Source of the DNA: Allorhodopirellula heiligendammensis
GTDB taxonomy: Bacteria; Planctomycetota; Planctomycetia; Pirellulales; Pirellulaceae
Reading direction: 5' to 3'
Length of the DNA: 64,000 nt
Assembly: GCF_007860105.1 (NCBI RefSeq)
Contig: NZ_SJPU01000001.1
Span: forward strand, 1,594,118-1,658,117
Position 1 is the first letter of the stretch; every line of letters begins with the position of its first letter. The position numbers were made by a program, and so were the translations under genes. The notes under the pieces are model-generated. The model did not search any database. It had not been told where the DNA came from and worked only from the letters and a program-made list of their open reading frames with translations. Positions 18,852 to 27,231 of the stretch are shown piece after piece.

Positions 18852-19042
18852 GAATCGCATTGTTGCGAAAGCCCTTTCAGGCCGAATCATCATAGTATCA
18901 GGAAGAATCCCTAACGTCAGAGAGTTCGGTCGACGATACTGAGATTGTCTGACATTGCCAAAGTAAAAACGAGGCAAGTCGGCGCGGAAAATGTGCCGGG
19001 GGGGTACATGGACCCATTGGCCATGTGTGGAAGGATTCCGTA

Positions 19043-20266
19043 ATGGATAGTGACAAACGCAGCGAGCAGCGACGCCATCGGTGCTCGTGTTCACGACGAA
19101 TGCAAATCACGCGTTTGCTCGGTGCGAACTATCTCAAGCTGGGAGCCGGTGTCTCGATTTTTATCAGTTCGTGGGGCGGCGTGAGTGGATTCGCAGTAGC
19201 GGAAGAAACGCAGGAATCCGTTCAGACTACCTCGCGGGCCCCCGCCTCGGAAATTCGACTCAAGTCGATGGGGTCGACCATCAGTTTCACACCCATCAAC
19301 CGACCCATTGACGCTGTTTCGAGGACGAAAGTTTCTCAGCATCACCTGTCCAAAATCCAGCTCGATCCGATGACGGGCGGCACCAATCGTGTGTTCGATC
19401 AGCCTGTCGTTGTGGCTGCCGAGCCTGCGAGCGTTGATCAAGTTGCCGCGAGTCAGCACGAACCGATCGCTGATGACATGAACACGTGGCAGGACGAGAG
19501 TGCTGGCGAGACCAATGAAGTTCGCCGAGACCTTGCCGAAGTCGATTCGAACTTGGCAACACATTCCAACCATCCACGCATCCTGTCGATCCGACGGATG
19601 GATAATCCGAACATGGGCAGATCCGCCCAGCCTACAGATGAACTGGCGCCAGTCGCCGATGTTCCGCAACCGAAAACTGTCGTAGCGGCGCCACCGGGCA
19701 GCGGCATGCCGCCGAGTATTTTGGTGGAGTCGCTCGAAATCAAGGTGGAGAGTGAAGCGGTTGAAGCGAGTTCGAGTGTAGTCAGTGGTGCGGCCAATGT
19801 GTCGACCACCGAGGCGGACCCGATCGCGAGTTTGCCGCTGCTACCGATCCCGAATCGCCAGTGGGTGGCCGCTGAAACAAGTGAAACCGTCGCCCCTGTT
19901 TCGGGGATGCAACGTCGGCAGCGAGTCCCGTTAAGTGCACCACCGTCGATCTCCGTGGCACAGGTGAATCGGTTGAGCACCATGCACCCAACAACGACCG
20001 TACGTGCGAGACCCGCTGGATACGTGCGGCCTGCTGAAGCGGCAGATCGAATGCCGGAAAAAGTAACGAGATCACTCGACGCCACCGCGCTGATGATGAA
20101 AGCGATTCGAGATCGCTATCCCGATGCTCACGTGGTGTTGGCGAATTCGGACAACCAATTGGTCGCACAGGGCAGTTGCCGCGACCGCAAGCAAGCGACT
20201 GCGATCATGCGGTTGATCCGCAGCCAGCTCTTAATTCCCGTGGATGACCAATTGGTCGTCCGCTAG
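19043..20266 (+). CDS. Exported low-complexity protein with a C-terminal BON-like segment
   Basis: A 407-residue protein; ATG at 19043 is preceded by GGAAGGA. A hydrophobic stretch at about 30-50 (YLKLGAGVSIFISSWGGVSG) after a basic, cysteine-containing N-terminus (RCSCSRRM) suggests a signal peptide or anchor. Most of the protein is Ala/Ser/Val/Pro-rich and probably disordered. The last 60 residues are compact: IRDRYPDAHVVLANSDNQLV then QGSCRDRKQATAIMRLIRSQ, a beta-alpha-beta pattern resembling BON or secretin-N modules, which bind envelope components. It lies directly before the outer-membrane barrel gene on the same strand (75 bases apart), so a common envelope role is plausible but unproven. 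Confidence 0.7.
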   Translation: MDSDKRSEQRRHRCSCSRRMQITRLLGANYLKLGAGVSIFISSWGGVSGFAVAEETQESVQTTSRAPASEIRLKSMGSTISFTPINRPIDAVSRTKVSQHHLSKIQLDPMTGGTNRVFDQPVVVAAEPASVDQVAASQHEPIADDMNTWQDESAGETNEVRRDLAEVDSNLATHSNHPRILSIRRMDNPNMGRSAQPTDELAPVADVPQPKTVVAAPPGSGMPPSILVESLEIKVESEAVEASSSVVSGAANVSTTEADPIASLPLLPIPNRQWVAAETSETVAPVSGMQRRQRVPLSAPPSISVAQVNRLSTMHPTTTVRARPAGYVRPAEAADRMPEKVTRSLDATALMMKAIRDRYPDAHVVLANSDNQLVAQGSCRDRKQATAIMRLIRSQLLIPVDDQLVVR

Positions 20267-20340
20267 TCGCCGTAAAACACTACCAATCGTTTGCACGTTG
20301 GCGGTCAATCGTCCGTCAAAACATGTCTTGAGGTTCGACC

Positions 20341-21648
20341 ATGAACATTCCCTTCATTCCGCTCGCTCACAAACAGCTCGGTGAGTCGATTCGTTGCACC
20401 GGCTTCGGGATGGCGGCGGGTATCGCATCGCTCGCTTGGTCATTGAGCGGGAGCGTCGCGAATGCTCAGCAACCTCGGACCATGCAGCATGAGGGCCGCT
20501 CATTCGCGGTCGTACCCGCCGCTGAAATGTCGAGCGTGTTCGAGACCTCGGGCGAGGAAATTATTGTTTCGGAGTTTGACCAAAACTTTCCTCTCATTCA
20601 CGGCAGCCAAATTGCGGCAGGCTCCTGCAGCGGCAGCCAATGTCCAGGCAACTGTGGCAGTCCAACGTGTGGTGGGGGCGGACTGCATGGCGGCGGGTTC
20701 TTTGGACACCGTCAGAATAGTTGCAACGACGGATGCGCCACCTGCAATCCATTCTGCTACGGACGGGTCGAAGCCGTTTACATGCAACGCGATGGTCTCG
20801 ATAACTTCACTCGCTCACGCTCGCCAGCGATGTTGCTCGATGAGCCTAACTTTGAAGCCGCCCCGCGTATCACGATCGGCACGGCTCCTGATTGCGTCAC
20901 CGGTTATGAGGCCAGCTTTGTCGGACCTCTGAACTTTGACACCAATCGCACCGCCGTGGGGCGATCAGGTCAAACGCTATTGACGCAGCGAACCGTCATC
21001 CCTGCCGCTCCGCCGGTTCCGGGGCTCCAAGTCGATGAGGTGTTTAGTCTGTACGGCGACCCCGTGAATCCGGATGCGACCCTGTTTCAGCGTTATCGCA
21101 CCGAGTTCTGGAGTGTGGAGGCCAGCAGGACCTCGCTCGCGTGGGATATCGCTAAACTGCTCATCGGTGTTCGCTATATCCGCCTCGACGAACAATACGA
21201 CCTCATCGGCGCAGATCCAACGGCCGGTCAGAGTGGTGCAATCTATTCGAAAACCACCAATGATCTGATCGGAATGCAGATCGGTGGAGATATATTCACC
21301 CCGGTTTGCCGTTCAACCTCGGCTTACTTCCGCGGTCGAGGTGGTCTCTATTACAACAACGCGGGATCCACGGCGCTGGTATCGAAGGATGCCACGCTGC
21401 TCTACGGTATCCGAGACAATCACGATGGCTTCGCCGCGATGTTTGAATTCGGCGGAGGTCTGCAGTACCAAATCAGCGAAATGTTCTCAGTCCACGGCGG
21501 CGGTGAGCTCTGGTACCTCACCAAAGTCGCGACCGCAGCGGATCAAATTCCAACCATCGTGGGTGACAACATCGGAGCTCACGGTACGCGGGCTAGCGAT
21601 GACATCTTCTTCGCCGGTTTCAACGTCGGTGCGACGATGAAGTACTGA
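20341..21648 (+). CDS. BBP7-family outer-membrane beta-barrel protein
   Basis: A 435-residue protein with a long signal peptide (hydrophobic region about 20-42, ending SVANAQ). A glycine/cysteine-rich stretch follows (GSCSGSQCPGNCGSPTCGGG), then ATCNPFCYGRVEAVYMQRDG, where the barrel starts. Alternating strand patterns continue to the C-terminus, including FWSVEASRTSLAWDIAKLLI and VRYIRLDEQYDL, and the chain ends FFAGFNVGATMKY, a typical barrel-closing strand. These features define the planctomycete BBP7 family, presumed outer-membrane proteins without known substrate. The cysteines near the N-terminus might form disulfides. Confidence 0.85.
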   Translation: MNIPFIPLAHKQLGESIRCTGFGMAAGIASLAWSLSGSVANAQQPRTMQHEGRSFAVVPAAEMSSVFETSGEEIIVSEFDQNFPLIHGSQIAAGSCSGSQCPGNCGSPTCGGGGLHGGGFFGHRQNSCNDGCATCNPFCYGRVEAVYMQRDGLDNFTRSRSPAMLLDEPNFEAAPRITIGTAPDCVTGYEASFVGPLNFDTNRTAVGRSGQTLLTQRTVIPAAPPVPGLQVDEVFSLYGDPVNPDATLFQRYRTEFWSVEASRTSLAWDIAKLLIGVRYIRLDEQYDLIGADPTAGQSGAIYSKTTNDLIGMQIGGDIFTPVCRSTSAYFRGRGGLYYNNAGSTALVSKDATLLYGIRDNHDGFAAMFEFGGGLQYQISEMFSVHGGGELWYLTKVATAADQIPTIVGDNIGAHGTRASDDIFFAGFNVGATMKY

Positions 21649-21774
21649 GCCCTAATCGATTAGCTGGCGTCGAACCTCAAGAGCGTCGACCCGGGAGGGG
21701 CTGCCCTCGAGAGGACCACACAGCGGTAGTTAGTACAGCCGATATTGTCTGCAGGACCATCGCCTGCCGCCAGT

Positions 21775-22863
21775 CTATCCTGCGTTTACAAATGTGCTCG
21801 CGACGGCTTGGTTGACGATCTCGCCCTGATGGATATTCAACGCCGAGGCCAACTCAACGTCTTGCGGCTCCGCAACGTTTCCTTGCCCAGCGAGGCGTAT
21901 TAAATACGGGAGCGTTGCGTTGCAGAGCGCGTAGGTGCTCGTGCGACCGACCGCGCCGGGCATGTTGGCAACGCAGTAATGCACGACATCATCGATGATA
22001 AATGTCGGCTGTTGATGAGTGGTAGGGCGGCTCGTTTCGATACATCCACCTTGATCCACTGCCACATCAATGATGACGCTGCCCGGTTTCATGACCTTCA
22101 GATCAGCCGCGTGAACGAGTTGGGGGGCTTTCGCTCCCGGAATCAGCACAGCGCCGACGACGAGATCGGCGAGCTGGATCTCTTGCAGAATAGTGTGGCG
22201 ATCACTGAAGAGCACGTTCACGTTGGCCGGCATGATTTCATCGAGATAACGCAAACGATCGAGATTCACATCGAGGATGGACACATTGGCTTGAAAGCCT
22301 GCTGCGATTCTCGCCGCATTCGCACCGACGACACCGCCACCGAGAATCGTGATGTGGGCAGGGGCAACGCCAGGTACGCCTCCGAGCAGAATCCCACGTC
22401 CCATCTGCGGCTTTTCGAGGTATTTGGCCCCCTCCTGAATACTCATCCGTCCCGCCACCTCGCTCATTGGCGTCAGTAGCGGCAAACGATTTTTGCGATC
22501 CCGCAGCGTTTCATAAGCGTAGCAAGAAGCACCTGAGGCGATCATCGCGTCAGTCAAAGATCGACTTGCAGCGAAATGAAAAAACGTAAAGAGAATCTGC
22601 TCGGGGCGGATCAGATCATATTCGGACGGTTGCGGTTCCTTGACTTTCACGATCATGTCGGAGGCCGCGAACAGTTCAGCTGCAGTCTCGACAATTGTTG
22701 CTCCGGCGACTCGGTATTCATCGTCGGTCATTCCCGATCCCGCCCCGGCACCGGACTGGATCAGCACTTCATGCCCCCTCGCGGTTAGCTCCTCGGCACC
22801 GACGGGTAACATTGCAATACGGTATTCATCGGATTTTACTTCGGTCGGAACGCCAATGCGCAT
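21775..22863 (-). CDS. ald: Alanine dehydrogenase
   Basis: A 362-residue NAD-dependent enzyme interconverting L-alanine and pyruvate plus ammonia. I chose the ATG at 22863 since MRIGVPTEVKSDEYRIAMLP is the family's N-terminus. Landmarks: the pyruvate-binding lysine in MIVKVKEPQPSEYD, the catalytic histidine in FTFFHFAASRSL, the Rossmann glycine motif ITILGGGVVGANAARIA, and VIIDVAVDQGGCIETSRPTT. Length is close to the usual 370. It may supply or drain ammonia and serve in cell-envelope alanine supply; an AlaC-type aminotransferase elsewhere in the window offers a second route. It is divergent from the photolyase gene across 140 bases. Confidence 0.95.
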   Translation of the reverse strand: MRIGVPTEVKSDEYRIAMLPVGAEELTARGHEVLIQSGAGAGSGMTDDEYRVAGATIVETAAELFAASDMIVKVKEPQPSEYDLIRPEQILFTFFHFAASRSLTDAMIASGASCYAYETLRDRKNRLPLLTPMSEVAGRMSIQEGAKYLEKPQMGRGILLGGVPGVAPAHITILGGGVVGANAARIAAGFQANVSILDVNLDRLRYLDEIMPANVNVLFSDRHTILQEIQLADLVVGAVLIPGAKAPQLVHAADLKVMKPGSVIIDVAVDQGGCIETSRPTTHQQPTFIIDDVVHYCVANMPGAVGRTSTYALCNATLPYLIRLAGQGNVAEPQDVELASALNIHQGEIVNQAVASTFVNAG

Positions 22864-23003
22864 GAGGTGTCTCTGAGGTTGGACAGTGTAGAATGGACGG
22901 TGATATTGTAGGCGATTGTGAAGTGACTTCACGCTCCCCGCTTCGCCGGGCGGGTGAAGTTGCGAGCTTTTCACCAGCGACGATAATCAAGCTATCCATC
23001 TCG

Positions 23004-24479
23004 ATGACTACCGATCTGCTCTGTCGACTCACCTCTGCCAACGATCATCCGCTGCGCAGTGATGGAGACTACGTCCTGTACTGGATGATCGCCCAGCGTC
23101 GGTTGCGGTACAGCTTTGCACTCGATTATGCGATTGAGCGGGCAATCGAGTTTGAGCGACCTCTATTGATTTTCGAGCCGCTGCGAATTCGATATCAATG
23201 GGCGAGCGATCGGTTACACCGGTTCGTGATCGAGGGTATGAGAGACAACGCGTGCCAAGCCGCAGAATTGGGAGTGTCCTACTACCCCTACGTCGAACCT
23301 CAGCCGGGGCACGGGACGCCGCTGCTGCATCGGTTGGCCGCGCGGGCGTGCACGGTGGTCACCGATGAGTATCCGTGTTTCTTTTTGCCGACGATGATCG
23401 CCGCGGTGAAAGCTCGTATCCCCGCGAGGTTAGAGCTCGTCGATGGCAATGGCATCCTGCCGCTGCGCCGGGCTGAGAAAACCTACACGGTTGCACACAG
23501 CTATCGCCGTTACATGCAAAAGAATGTGCTCGATGAACTGCAGCGAACTCCGGCGGCGAATCCCCTGCCCTGCCCTACCCTGCCCCGTCCACGCTCAAGT
23601 TTGATTGATCGCAAAATCCTGAAGCGATGGCCTGCCGCTGATTTTAAGGATTTGCTCGACCGCGATGGCCTCGCGAATCTGCCCATTGATCATCGCGTTC
23701 GGCCGTCGACCGTCTGTCCAGGTGGCAGCGTCGAAGCGACGCGGCGGCTGACCGATTTCCTTCATCGGAAACTTGAGCACTACGATGATGATCGCAATCA
23801 ACCCGATGAGCACGCGACGTCCGGCCTGAGCCCTTATCTGCACTTTGGACACATGTCCGCTCATGAAATTGTTTTGAAACTGTTCGAACGTGAAGGCTGG
23901 ACGGCCGAACAAGTGTCTCCGCCCAATGGCAAAAACCACGGATTTTGGAATCTCAGTGCACCTGCCGAAGGCTTTCTCGATCAGATGCTGACGTGGCGTG
24001 AAATCGGGTTCAATTGGTCCTTCATGAATTCGGCGACCTACGACAGCCTGGAATCACTACCCAATTGGGCCCGGGAAACCCTTCGCGAGCACACGGGTGA
24101 CGAGCGACCCTATCGATACACGCTCGAGGAGTTCGAAGGTGCGCGCACGCATGACCCACTTTGGAATGCTGCTCAGACTGAGATCGTGCGGACGGGGCTG
24201 ATGCACAATTACATGCGAATGCTGTGGGGAAAGAAGATTTTGCATTGGACAGGCTCGCCGCAGGAAGCGCTCGATGTGATGATCCACCTGAATAACAAGT
24301 ATGGGCTCGATGGTCGCGACCCGAACTCGTATTGCGGTATTCTATGGGTGCTCGGCCGGACGGATCGGGCATGGGGGCCGAAGCGGCCTGTATTTGGGAG
24401 TGTGCGTTACATGACCAGCGACAGCGCTCGCAAAAAGCTCCGCCTCAACGAGTATCTCAAGGAATTCGGCCCTGAGTAG
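23004..24479 (+). CDS. Class II deoxyribodipyrimidine photolyase
   Basis: A 491-residue FAD enzyme that repairs cyclobutane pyrimidine dimers with light. I chose the ATG at 23004; upstream codons are implausible. Class II features: GDYVLYWMIAQRRLRYSFAL at the N-terminus, HNYMRMLWGKKILHW and YCGILWVLGRTDRAWGPKRP near the C-terminus, and the ending GSVRYMTSDSARKKLRLNEY. Class I enzymes have a different C-terminal signature. A segment around residues 185-260 is longer and more proline-rich than in canonical members (NPLPCPTLPRPRS). It neighbours no other repair gene. Confidence 0.93.
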   Translation: MTTDLLCRLTSANDHPLRSDGDYVLYWMIAQRRLRYSFALDYAIERAIEFERPLLIFEPLRIRYQWASDRLHRFVIEGMRDNACQAAELGVSYYPYVEPQPGHGTPLLHRLAARACTVVTDEYPCFFLPTMIAAVKARIPARLELVDGNGILPLRRAEKTYTVAHSYRRYMQKNVLDELQRTPAANPLPCPTLPRPRSSLIDRKILKRWPAADFKDLLDRDGLANLPIDHRVRPSTVCPGGSVEATRRLTDFLHRKLEHYDDDRNQPDEHATSGLSPYLHFGHMSAHEIVLKLFEREGWTAEQVSPPNGKNHGFWNLSAPAEGFLDQMLTWREIGFNWSFMNSATYDSLESLPNWARETLREHTGDERPYRYTLEEFEGARTHDPLWNAAQTEIVRTGLMHNYMRMLWGKKILHWTGSPQEALDVMIHLNNKYGLDGRDPNSYCGILWVLGRTDRAWGPKRPVFGSVRYMTSDSARKKLRLNEYLKEFGPE

Positions 24480-24563
24480 CTTGGGACCCTCGCTCCCCAA
24501 GATCGGATTTGTTGTAGCCGAGACGACGGGCTCATCTTACGACCTCGACCGCACATCATTGCC

Positions 24564-25286
24564 ATGACTTTATCTGCGTCTATTCCACTTGCCGACGCCC
24601 AACAGCGAAACTGGCCCTCGTTCTCGGTCGCTCAGTCGCGCAACGTCGACCGCTTGGCGATTGAGCGGTTCGGAATTTCTGGAATCGAATTGATGCGAAA
24701 CGCAGGCAAGGCCTGTGCTGAACGCCTCCTGCGAGACCTTCCTGAGTCTGCGCCGGCAACGATGATCTTGGCCGGGGCGGGCAACAATGGCGGCGATGGC
24801 TACGTGATCGCGAAATGTCTCGCCGAGGCGAACCGGTCAGTATTCGTTGTTTCGCTGGTGCCAATCTCAAAACTATCGGGAGACGCCAAACTCAGTCATG
24901 AGGACGCCACTGCCGAGGGGGTGTTGATCGAACAGGCAGATGCTGTAGGAATCACCGCACGAATCAACGAGCATGACGGCATGATCGTCGATTGCATGCT
25001 CGGAACGGGGTCTCAGGGCGCACCTCGGAGTCCGTTTGCTGAAGCGATCCTCGCCGCCAATCAGAAGATTGGACTGCGGCGAGTGGCGATCGACCTGCCC
25101 TCAGGTCTCGATGGCGACACCGGAGAACCAGCGGAGCCGACCTTTCAGGCAGACTTGACGCTGACATTTGTAGCTCCCAAAACGGGGATAACGCGCGCCA
25201 CGGCAGCGTCTTGGACGGGCGGAATTGAGATTATTGATATCGGCATCCCCCTCGAATTGAAACGGCAACTGGGGCTCCCCGGATAG
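24564..25286 (+). CDS. nnrE: NAD(P)H-hydrate epimerase (YjeF N-terminal domain)
   Basis: A 240-residue single-domain protein that epimerises the damaged R and S forms of NAD(P)H hydrate so that the dehydratase can repair them. Signature segments: GIELMRNAGKACAERLLRD, AGAGNNGGDGYVIAKCLAE, VDCMLGTGSQGAPRSPF and VAIDLPSGLDGDTGEPAEPT. The C-terminal ADP-dependent dehydratase domain present in the fused E. coli enzyme is absent, so that activity must be encoded elsewhere. It precedes the ClC gene by 82 bases. Confidence 0.93.
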   Translation: MTLSASIPLADAQQRNWPSFSVAQSRNVDRLAIERFGISGIELMRNAGKACAERLLRDLPESAPATMILAGAGNNGGDGYVIAKCLAEANRSVFVVSLVPISKLSGDAKLSHEDATAEGVLIEQADAVGITARINEHDGMIVDCMLGTGSQGAPRSPFAEAILAANQKIGLRRVAIDLPSGLDGDTGEPAEPTFQADLTLTFVAPKTGITRATAASWTGGIEIIDIGIPLELKRQLGLPG

Positions 25287-25368
25287 CAGGCAAGGGAGAT
25301 ACTGTTAGGCTGTTGGCGATCCCGTTGCTGATTTCCCACAATTTCATCTCCAGAGAGTATTCCGTCCC

Positions 25369-27231
25369 GTGGACCGCGTTCGCCAACTGTTCAAACACAA
25401 TGAACTCCATTCGCTCGGGAAGTGGATCTTGCTGGCGTCTCTAGTGGGCATTGTGGCGGGATTGGGTGCGATCGTCTTTGACGTCCTCGGCCAGACCGTG
25501 ACGCGGTACACGCTGACCCAATTTGCTGGGTTCACGCCTCTGGAGGCTGCCGGCGAACATGCTCGCTACGCTCACGTGACGCAGTCGTTGTCGCCTTGGA
25601 TCCTGGTGGCCATCATGACCCTAGGGGGACTGGTGTCCGGGATGATTGTGTTTAAGTTTGCTCCTGAAGCGGAAGGACACGGTACGGATGCTGCGATTGA
25701 CGCGTTTCATAATAAGGGTGGACGTGTCCGGGCGATCGTCCCGATTGTCAAGACGATCGCCTCGGCGATCACACTGGGAACCGGCGGGTCGGGCGGTCGT
25801 GAAGGGCCCATTGCTCAGATCGGTTCGGGATTCGGGGCGTGGCTTGGCACGAAGCTGAAACTCTCCGGTCGCGAGCGGCGGATTATGCTGGCCGCTGGGA
25901 TGGGCGCAGGAATCGGCGCGATCTTTCGGGCCCCTTTGGCAGGTGCTGTGTTTGCAGGCGAGATCCTCTACAGCGATGCTGATTTGGAAGCCGATGTCAT
26001 CGTCCCAGCGGCGGCTGCATCGATTATTGCTTACAGCGTTTACGTTCAATCGCTTCCTGCAGACGTACGTTTTGTGCCGATCTTTGGTGCCGAGCTGCAA
26101 CACAAGTTTGTCTCGCCCCTGGAACTACTCGCCTACCTCGTCTTGGCGGTGGTGCTCGTAATCGTCGGTGCCCTCTACGTGAGGACTTTCTACGGCACGC
26201 AGAAACTGTTTCATCAACTTCCGGTCATTCCTCACGTTCGCCCTGCCATTGGTGCGGCGATTGCCGGTTTGATTGGCATCGCGTTGCTGCAAATTTTCTT
26301 GGACCAGCCAGCTATTTTGGGCGTGTTGGGCACCGGTTACGGCACCTTGCAGATTGCCCTGACCGCAGCGGGGAGTCTTGGAATTCCGTTGTTGATTGTC
26401 GTCGCGCTCATGAAAATTGTGACGACGTCGCTGACGATCGGATCGGGCGGTTCGGCCGGGGTATTCGGGCCTTCCATGGTCATTGGCGGTTGTACCGGCG
26501 CAGCGGTTGGCTTGACCATGCAACAGTTTTTTCCAAATCTCGTGTCGGAACCGGAAACGTTCGCGGTCGTCGGCATGGCTGGTTTCTTCTCCGGCATCGC
26601 CCGGGCGCCGATTTCAACGATCATCATGGTCCGCGCTCTGACCGGTGACTTTGGGTTGCTGGTGCCAACCATGCTCGTGACCACATCGACCTTCGTGATG
26701 AGCCATCGCTTTCGGCTGTATCAGAAACAAGTTCCTACGCGAATGGACTCCATGGCTCACCGTGGGGACTTTATCATCGACGTCTTAGAGGGTTTGCAGG
26801 TCAAAGACATATTTAACCCCGATCGCAAAGTCACCAGGATTCCTGAAGGCATGACCGTCGAAGACATTGTCCATCATCTGGCGTACAGCAGCCAAAATTA
26901 TTTCCCGGTTGTTAATAGTGATGACAAGATGGTCGGTATTTTTTGCGACGATGATGTGCGTGGGTACCTCTACGATGAAAGTCTTTGGAAGCTCGCCGTC
27001 GCGCGAGATATCATGATTGACAAATTCCTGTCGGTCGCACCCGATGATGATCTCAACACCGCCCTGCTCCGGTTCACCTCGCACGACCTCGACGAGCTAC
27101 CGGTGCTCGATCCCGAGCAACCCGGCGTGCTGATGGGGATGCTTCGTCGCCGCGAAACCATCGCAGCGTATAATCAGCGGGTGATGGAACTCAAACGTGA
27201 TTCCAAAGAGGACGACGAAGTGGTTTCTTAG
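25369..27231 (+). CDS. ClC-family chloride channel or antiporter with CBS domains
   Basis: A 620-residue inner-membrane protein; the start is GTG at 25369. The ClC core (about 20-450) shows the filter loop GGSGGREGPIAQIGSGFG, with the gating glutamate of GREGP at residue 145, and SGGSAGVFGPSMVIGG later. The first filter motif, usually GSGIP, is replaced by GHGTD (about 103-107), as in a subgroup of bacterial ClC proteins, so the transported ion could differ from chloride. The C-terminal 140 residues form two CBS domains (VKDIFNPDRKVTRIPEGMTV and ARDIMIDKFLSVAPDDDLNT) that probably sense nucleotides. Its stop codon overlaps the stop codon of the convergent giant membrane-protein gene. Confidence 0.92.
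   Translation: MDRVRQLFKHNELHSLGKWILLASLVGIVAGLGAIVFDVLGQTVTRYTLTQFAGFTPLEAAGEHARYAHVTQSLSPWILVAIMTLGGLVSGMIVFKFAPEAEGHGTDAAIDAFHNKGGRVRAIVPIVKTIASAITLGTGGSGGREGPIAQIGSGFGAWLGTKLKLSGRERRIMLAAGMGAGIGAIFRAPLAGAVFAGEILYSDADLEADVIVPAAAASIIAYSVYVQSLPADVRFVPIFGAELQHKFVSPLELLAYLVLAVVLVIVGALYVRTFYGTQKLFHQLPVIPHVRPAIGAAIAGLIGIALLQIFLDQPAILGVLGTGYGTLQIALTAAGSLGIPLLIVVALMKIVTTSLTIGSGGSAGVFGPSMVIGGCTGAAVGLTMQQFFPNLVSEPETFAVVGMAGFFSGIARAPISTIIMVRALTGDFGLLVPTMLVTTSTFVMSHRFRLYQKQVPTRMDSMAHRGDFIIDVLEGLQVKDIFNPDRKVTRIPEGMTVEDIVHHLAYSSQNYFPVVNSDDKMVGIFCDDDVRGYLYDESLWKLAVARDIMIDKFLSVAPDDDLNTALLRFTSHDLDELPVLDPEQPGVLMGMLRRRETIAAYNQRVMELKRDSKEDDEVVS

Noticed and set aside
19006..19026. ACATGG/CCATGT inverted repeat before the exported-protein gene
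   Set aside because: Short arms with a 9-base spacer; likely by chance and no regulator is known.
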